Positions 57,506-64,000 of a stretch of DNA of 64,000 bases are shown here, one piece after another. The notes under the pieces were generated by a model. It saw only the letters and a program-made list of their open reading frames with translations. It was not told the origin of the DNA and did not search any database. The DNA comes from Eucalyptus grandis. Taxonomy: Eukaryota; Streptophyta; Magnoliopsida; Myrtales; Myrtaceae. The stretch spans positions 28,435,803 through 28,499,802 of the forward strand of contig NC_052619.1 in the NCBI RefSeq assembly GCF_016545825.1, written 5' to 3'. The translations under genes were made by a program, and so were the position numbers. Numbering within the stretch: position 1 is the first letter of the stretch; the number at the start of each line of letters is the position of its first letter.

Positions 57506-59500
57506 TGGCATTGAAGTTGATCGTATTATCATGTGTCGATCACATGGGTAAAAGGTTATTGTTGAAAGATGATTGTATCATTAGGTGTTGGCCTGTGAGT
57601 GAAAATACAATGAAATTATGCATCATTAGGGAATTGGTATATGACCAGTTATCGACTAGCTTATGGATAGGACCTCTGATGAAGCAAGGGGTTGTCACGT
57701 GTCTGGTTGTCAAAATACAATGGTGAAGATTAAAATAACTGCCCAGATGATTCCAGCGGTAATTCTTTAGAATCTTCAAAAGTATTTCAAAAGGGCGCCA
57801 AGGGAGCGTGCGGTTGGAAAGATGGTTGATACCTAGTCGTAGGACTGGTGTTGATAAACCAGGGAGCATTAAAGCACGGTCAAGGCGGTCACATAGGAAA
57901 TGGGCGAGTTGGTTATAGAGGGAATGTGCTTAAAGATGGAGGCAGATAGTTATTTAGTGGTTATCGAGTTGCTCTATAGACACCCAATCGTTCAACAGAG
58001 CACCCCCCTTCCCCAAACATCCGAACCTTCACATCTACTCTCTCTTGGACTTAGAGGATGAACCACACCTTCTCTACCGCAAGAGCGATCGAAGAGCCAT
58101 CGCTCGTCGCTGCTTTGCGTATTACGAAAGCCCTATTGCCCGAATGGGGCATGCTGCAAGAGCGTAGGTGAATGGTAAGCGTAGGAGGAGTGCCCGAAGG
58201 GCAGCGGTAGCAGTGCGGTTCCAAGTGTCATTGCTAGATTGAGATCTGAGGGGTGGTGAGGACTTCGACTGCCTTGTATCGGGTGAAGAGAAGAGGGCGG
58301 TAGGCTTAGTAGGACTCGAACAAATGCCTTTACTTTAGTTTCACATTATCATACTTTAGTTTCCTAGCTATAGTCTCTAGATTCCCATCACTGATTAGAT
58401 TTCAACGAGTATCTTTATCCTAGTGCAGTGCCATGGATTAAATTTTGGTGCTGTATCTCTTGTCTAGTGCGTCGATTGAATTCCGATATTATGTCCTCTA
58501 TCCAAGTGCATTGTCGTTGATTAGGTTACGGTAGCGTACTTACCTATGTTTGGGCTATGCCATCGATTAGATTCCGACATAGTTTGAGTTCGATTTGAGA
58601 GTCCGAGGTTGATTGTCGGGGTTGTATAGTTGTGTTTGTAATTGGATATTTTATGACATTACATTTGATATTCTTTGTTCCGAATTAAGCACAGAACTTG
58701 AGTCCCCTTTAAATAAAAGCCGAAAAATATCATTCGATAAAAGATATTTCGTTGCGATAGCAAAATTGACGAAACATCTTTTTGGCATGCTTGGTGGGAC
58801 CTAAGTGTTAATTGAAGAGGATACTATGCCACAGACATGAAATCGATCCAATCTCGACAACATTACTAATGAACCTCTACCATTGATGGCTGAAGATAAC
58901 ATCCGTGTTGAGTCGTCGATAGCACAACTTCCTCTAGGACACGGTCAGGAAGAGGATGTTGATATACCAAGATAGCGCACGGAAGAATAGAGAAGACATA
59001 TAGAAGTTACTCTTGTAATGCTTTCATCTATTAGACGAATCTTTGAAGAGACAAAGAATGAGTTTGCTGATTATGTGGTCAGACGCATGATAGATGTGGT
59101 CAAACTATTAATTATCAATACTTATCACGAGTGTTCTCAAGGGCAACATAACGTGCCAGTTGGAGTTGTTCAACTGCACACGGAACTTGTGACTACATCT
59201 TCCGAGTATGTCCCTCCATTAGCTGGTCCTCAGATAACTTTTGGCACTTTTGGGCAGGCTACATATACTATAGCACCCATTAGAATTGTACAAAGAGGAG
59301 AAACTAGTGTGACGATCTAGACCTGTGGACCTATCAACAATGGTACTCAGCCAAATCTTGCAAATGATAGCAATAGGACCAGCGGTCAGGGACGTTGCCA
59401 GAATGCGTCATTCACACCTAATGAGAATGTCCAAAATGTTGTTACGACTTTTCAGCCTAACCCCATACTGATGTCTTCTACCAAATACTGAAGTCTTCTA
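57506..59500 (+). mobile_element. Probable decayed Ty3 (Tat-like) LTR plus gag leader
   Basis: TTTGGCATGCTTGGTGGGAC (near 58781-58800) resembles the conserved 'ggcacgcccggtgggac' block just downstream of the LTR in many plant Tat-lineage elements. Upstream (about 57700-58770) is LTR-like sequence with repeated 'gattagattccga' phrases. Downstream, frames such as 59018-59320 could be a gag relic. No pol was seen, and the LTR boundaries were not fixed. Confidence 0.4.
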
Positions 59501-61161
59501 CTAACCCCACATGTATGCATGCCGCTGTCGATACCGGCGAGGATGTCTATCCATCCACCCTTCTGCTTCTCGTCCAAATTCTCGATACGTCCCTGCGTGG
59601 TTCCATCCGTTAGGGTGAGATTTAGGTTCACTGGAGCATGCCACCCTCTACTATTTTTGTTCATTTTCACAATGAATGCGACCTCATATGTAGTCTTCGG
59701 AGAGAGCATGATCGTCTTAAACTTGCCCCAAATACTTAGCCAGCATACTTCCAACAGCTCTGCCGCGGGTATGTCTACTTCGCCGCTAAAACTGAGAGTC
59801 CAAATTTGAAACAATTTGCTCGTTAATGATGAAACCTGTAGATAATTTTTCTTTTCCTTTTGTTCATAGAAAAAAGTCTTAGACAAAATTAATGGATGGA
59901 GCGCAAATAGAATTCGATTATTCTGATTCAATTTGGTTTATTACTATGTTCTAATAGAGGTAATGTTTTCTGTGAGCTCTATCAATGTAAATCAGGTCTA
60001 TCCGAAACTTTCAAAGACAAAAGTTGATTCTGTTATTTACATTTAGGTAGACAAAATTATCCATTGATCATTCATATTACAGGATAAGGACATCACAAAT
60101 ATTATAACTTTCGTATGATACTTGAGTGCTATAATTTTCAGTCGATCACTTCAGTTTCATAATTTTAAAAACGTTTATCCAAGTGCCAAATATCCTATAT
60201 AACATGACACTTTTAGTAAATATTCAAGTGATAGATTGAAAAGTTATATAATAATAAAATTATTTGAAAAAAAAGTCATGACGCTTAGTGAGCGTCATAC
60301 ATAATTTACTTTTCTCTCCATATTACACTTTCTTGTCTTTGGGCAAAACGTCCATATCAATCCAAAACTGAAACAACTCAATAAATTCGAAGTAAACCAA
60401 GTGGCGAAGAATACCTTTTCAGATGAAACTATGAATTGATATCAGTCATTGTTTTCTTCTATCGCTCATTTTTACAATACAAACACGCATTTCAAGAAAT
60501 ACTGAGATCCACGGTGGATGCTACTAAAACAAACAAGTACCGACAGGATTTCGACCATGTTAATGATTCTGTGTTCACAATGAAGAGCAATTATACTTAC
60601 CATTTTTCCTTCTGGTCGATCCAACCCCAGTATCGCTCATTGTCGATCCAAGTGATGGATAACTCTTGCGCAAGCAACAAGAAGCAATGCTTTTCGAGAT
60701 CTTGGTCGACCCAGAACTTCTACAGTTTTATACCAGAAGTGAATGGAATATTTATTTCATAGATTCAAATCTGCTACACGTTTCTTACGTCTAAATTCAA
60801 TAATTATAAAAGTCACAGTTTCTACAATATTTGTTTTTCCTGATAAAAAAAAAAATCATTCAGAGAGTTGAATTACCAGTTTGTTAGGATTCATGAACAC
60901 CCCACCGTAGATCCGATTGCACAATTCTTCGATGCCGATAGTGGAATCCGAGTTCGCCGCTTTTCTAACAAAAGTTACGGCGAGGAGAGGAGGCCTTCTC
61001 TCCCTTCTTCTCTCTTCTTGCGTGGCTTCTGCATCTGGCCTCATTGAAACTTCCTTTCCTTCCTGTATATCTTCCGCCCTTTGTTTTCTCTTCCATGTTC
61101 TCCCCATTGAGTTTCTTGCAGCGGACTTCACCTGTTTCAATTCAAGAAGATGTCTCGACAC
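59452..61161 (-). CDS. PP2-type phloem lectin, C-terminus truncated
   Basis: Three exons, 61161-60877, 60719-60601 and 59791-59452, join in phase to 247 codons. An N-terminal charged region (1 to about 70) is followed by the PP2/Nictaba-type domain: GIEELCNRIYGGVF, KFWVDQDLEKHCFLLLAQEL, SITWIDNERYWGWI, AAELLEVCWLSIWGKF, LSPKTTYEVAFIVKM, and a block ending NLDEKQKGGWIDILAG. In the family this fold binds GlcNAc-type glycans in cytosol, nucleus or phloem. After ILAG the last 26 residues no longer match; the final strands (the usual GEIEFSMYEYEGG and GLVIKG parts) are missing. The retroelement remnant ends close to this point (about 59500), so it may have cut the gene. The exon-3 acceptor was chosen at CTCAG/TTTTAG because it keeps phase. 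A short functional protein cannot be excluded. Confidence 0.75.
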
Positions 61162-61200
61162 TCACAATACTGTGAGAAAGGATGAGAAGTGAAGGGATGC

Positions 61201-61780
61201 CTGTCGAAAGTAGACTTTGCGGTCTTTCATTATGGGTGGTTGACTTTTCAGTCTTAAATAAAAACCACAGGGTATTCATTTTATTTTAATTTGCGAATGC
61301 ACACTAGAATGAGTTAGGTAAAATCCCGCTGCCGGTTTCCAATCAACCAAAATCATGATCTAATGAATTGCAAGACCAAATCGATACTAGTCTCATTCTT
61401 TTCCCTAATAATTTTCGCTAGCTTCTTTATTTGAATACTGTATAAAAAGTAAATAAAAACCAATCTCTTAATTGTGTATGTGTGACTTTTTCTTAATTAA
61501 ATTGTGATATAACTAGTTTTTAATCCATGGTAACAGATTTTATATGACAAAACATGTTATAAAGAAACTCATTTAGAGACTCTAAATTTAACTATGTACA
61601 ATTAAAATGAAAAAAAGTTTTGTAATCTTGTGGCACATGAAGAGTTTGAGAAATCCAACAATGAAAGCTGTTAATCACAGAAAAAAAGAAAGATTAAGAG
61701 AACTTACTCATCTAGGAAAAATCTGAAAGCATCCCATACAATAGAAGGAAATAGTACAAATCACAGCGATAGGTTCTCGT
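61201..61780. other. PP2 upstream region
   Basis: AT-rich DNA between the PP2 start and the duplicated CK2 exon. It presumably holds the PP2 promoter. No clear TATA box could be assigned and no other gene is seen. Confidence 0.5.
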
Positions 61781-63495
61781 AATCCATTGCCAAACACTGA
61801 ATTGAAAGCTCAAGCTATCCACCATTCGACAATTCAAATGAACGAAACTGAAACCCCTATATAATCACAACGATTACCCCCACTGCATCGCGAGGGACTC
61901 ATAATCCCAATACTCCTTGGGCCGGATCACGTTGAAGTCGGCGTAAACTCGGGCTTTGGACATACTTCCGAGGTCGCTCCGGCGCGAGATCTCACGATCG
62001 CGGCGGCCGATGTGGCAAGGGGCGGGGTGGAGTCGCCGCCGCCACCGGGGGTGCCCGCGACGGGGAGGTGCGCGACCAGCGCGTGCAGGGCGACGAGGGA
62101 GAACGCAAGCAGGAGGTGGAGGTGGAAGTGGAAGGGAGGCGGCACGCGGCGACGGGATGCTCTCATGAACCGATGGACCGCCGCCAGGAGCCCATTCGCC
62201 TGCGACTTCTCGGAACGTCCTTCTGCTCCTTCCGCTTCGCGACGAGGGCAGGAAGATCGACGACGACCCCCAGTCGAGATCGGGATTCGATTTCCATAAA
62301 GAATCGAATTCAAACATTACCTTATTAATTTCAGATCTCTTTTATTTCGCCAAAAAAATAAATATTTAGAAAAAAAAAATATTTTTTAAAGAATAATCCA
62401 TATAATTTATAAAAATAAATGAAGGAAAAATATTTTCATAATTTATAAAAATATTTAAATACACCGATTAATTATTTAAGTGATACAAAAATTTATTTTT
62501 AAAAATAATATTCAAATTATTCAAATCATTATTTTTTTATTAATATTCCTCATATCCAATCGAATATTCATTTTTAATATGTACATGCGAAAATAGGTAT
62601 TTATTCTATTTTCATAATAGAACGATTATTCGATTCTCTTTCTCATTTTCATCATAACTCAGTTGAAATGTATTGCATTCTCTTTAATCTCTAGGGCATA
62701 TTCCTTGATTCTTCAATAACCCTAAAAAGAGAGAGACAAAGAGATGAAATATGAAAAACACAAAAAATTATGGTGGGGGTGACAGTGATTTTATTTATCT
62801 ATTTCACCCTATAAAGCCAATTCTTTTGCCAATGTTATTTCCTTGATGGAAGGAACAATTTCTTCTCAGATTTTGCAAATATTTTGTAACATTCCATTTC
62901 ATCGTTGTCGCAAGACAATCGCCAAGCTTTTCACATGCGCATAACATCTGCAAAAACACTAATCATTATATAATAACTCTCCTTACAAATGCCAATATCT
63001 TTGTCGCAATAACTAGAAATAGTGCATTGCGTGTATGCAAAAAAAAAAAAAAAAATTATGATAAAAAAAATTGCAATGTCAACTTATTAAGGAATATTTA
63101 GATTGTTAGTAGACGAAAAAGATATTATGAACTTTTCTAATAAGGTTACTTTATAAGGTAGAAAAGATTCAAAATTTGAAATTATGATACATGAAAGAAA
63201 ATATTAAAATTATTAATTTACACATTCGTCCATTGGTCAATCAATTATGCATAATTATACGAGGATAACGTGGAAAAAAAAATTGCATTTCTCTAAAAGT
63301 AAGCTGTCCTCTTTGCTTTATCCAATAGTGTGATGATCATTAAAAAGTTATTATTGTTGCGAGAATATTTATCAATTTATGTGAATTCAAAGTATGATAT
63401 TTGGAAAAGTGATTAGAAAACAAAAATGGTTTATGGGAAAAGCTCGAATTTTTTGAAGGTGCCATGACGTTACATCAAGTTTTCAGTAACCTAAT
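61781..63495. repeat. Segmental duplication, copy 2
   Basis: Counterpart of 53345-57505 without the 2.4 kb insertion. It holds the CK2 exon 1 copy, then AT-rich flank matching the region around 56540-57505 (for example AAGCTTTTCACATGC and AAATATTTTGTAAC in both). Similarity stops near 63495. Confidence 0.9.
61878..62166 (-). pseudogene. Duplicated CK2 alpha exon 1, leader frameshifted
   Basis: It aligns with exon 1 of the CK2 gene. Differences are a 6-base in-frame insertion in the leader, a one-base deletion in a G run near 62025, and two changes in the kinase part (YADF for YADV, LAMQWG for LAVQWG). The deletion separates the leader Met (62166) from the kinase frame. The canonical Met (61963, MSKARVYAD) and the GTAATC donor at 61877 are intact, in the same phase as the real exon 1. 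No exons 2-10 follow locally; the next CK2 exon downstream is the true gene. Either a dead fragment or a distal alternative first exon. Confidence 0.85.
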
Positions 63496-63579
63496 GAGGC
63501 ATCCTAAGTGGATAGGACTAGTAATTTCTCCTAATTTGGGTCATTGGCTCCAATCTCTCCCGGTATGTATGGTTTATAT

Positions 63580-64000
63580 TAGGGGTGAGCATGGTCCGGG
63601 TTGGTCCGGGCCACCCCCTAACCCTAGGACCAACCCGTACAGTGTCGGTCCTCAATTTTTAGGACCGAGGACCGACCCTATTGAGTCTGGGACCAAGGAC
63701 CGGACCGACCCAATGGGTTCGGTCCGGTTCTGTGGTCAACCCGACCGATCGATAATTTTTTCGTCTTATTTTTTATACTTCCTAAAAAAGCAAACCTACA
63801 AATTCAAATTACACATCCATCGACAATACGACATTGTGCAATTAAACTATAAATACCAATACATATTTAGCAAATCTAAGATGACACAATAATAAAAATT
63901 TCGTACCTACTAACCGCTCATCGAGATATGGGACAAGATGGAAAGTTCTTGTAATCATCTATCTTTAATATTCATAATCACGTAGAGTTCACTTAACCAA
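63580..64000. mobile_element. Left end of a hAT-like element running off the window
   Basis: TAGGGGTGAGCATGGTCCGG opens a stretch full of GGTCCGG/CCGACC and 'ggaccgagg' repeats. This has the same layout as the Pack-type element at 3745. The other end and target duplication lie beyond the window. Confidence 0.5.

Noticed and set aside
61874..62317. A second CK2 alpha gene upstream
   Set aside because: Only exon 1 is present. The leader is frameshifted and no other exon follows before PP2, so it is listed as a pseudogene fragment.

Overview
This window is plant nuclear DNA. It is AT-rich and intron-containing, with islands of genes separated by transposon debris, long A/T tracts, and GA/CT and TTA microsatellites. 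Protein families (subtilase SBT1, CGLD27, group-6 LEA, phloem lectin PP2, plant CK2 alpha) point to a dicot, probably a woody rosid. A Myrtaceae-like genome is my guess, not something the sequence proves.

Six protein-coding genes can be supported. In order they are: a group-6 LEA protein (minus, 10.5-10.8 kb); a single-exon SBT1.7/ARA12-like subtilase (minus, 12.2-14.6 kb); a seven-exon CGLD27/DUF1230 chloroplast membrane protein (minus, 28.4-31.6 kb); a three-exon 77-residue C2H2 protein of the At2g23090 type (plus, 39.0-40.9 kb); a ten-exon protein kinase CK2 alpha subunit with an N-terminal leader (minus, 46.4-53.7 kb); and a PP2-type lectin gene with a damaged C-terminus (minus, 59.5-61.2 kb). 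I rebuilt exon boundaries from GT/AG sites, phase and reading-frame length; every multi-exon model closes in frame.

The gene content looks like a union of two Arabidopsis blocks that I recall as paralogous: At5g67360-At5g67380 (ARA12, CGLD27, CKA1) and At2g23080-At2g23120 (CKA3, the small zinc-finger protein, LEA-6).

The intergenic space is rich in recognisable mobile DNA. It holds a 1.7 kb hAT-like element with an 8-bp target duplication that carries a captured Rab GTPase fragment; Mutator-like MITEs with 9-bp target duplications; other TIR elements with GC-rich cores; two LINE 3' ends (one with a TTA microsatellite as its tail); a small LTR element inside a CK2 intron; a chromovirus (Ty3) 3' fragment inside a larger insertion; and two multi-copy tandem arrays (4 x 325 bp, 4 x 162 bp).

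The most interesting local structure is at the 5' end of CK2 alpha. Exon 1 plus its upstream flank is duplicated 8.4 kb upstream. The second copy has lost the leader frame but keeps the canonical start codon and the splice donor. It also acts as an empty-site control for a 2.4 kb insertion in the first copy. All functional statements rest on family knowledge and reading of the sequence; no database search was run.
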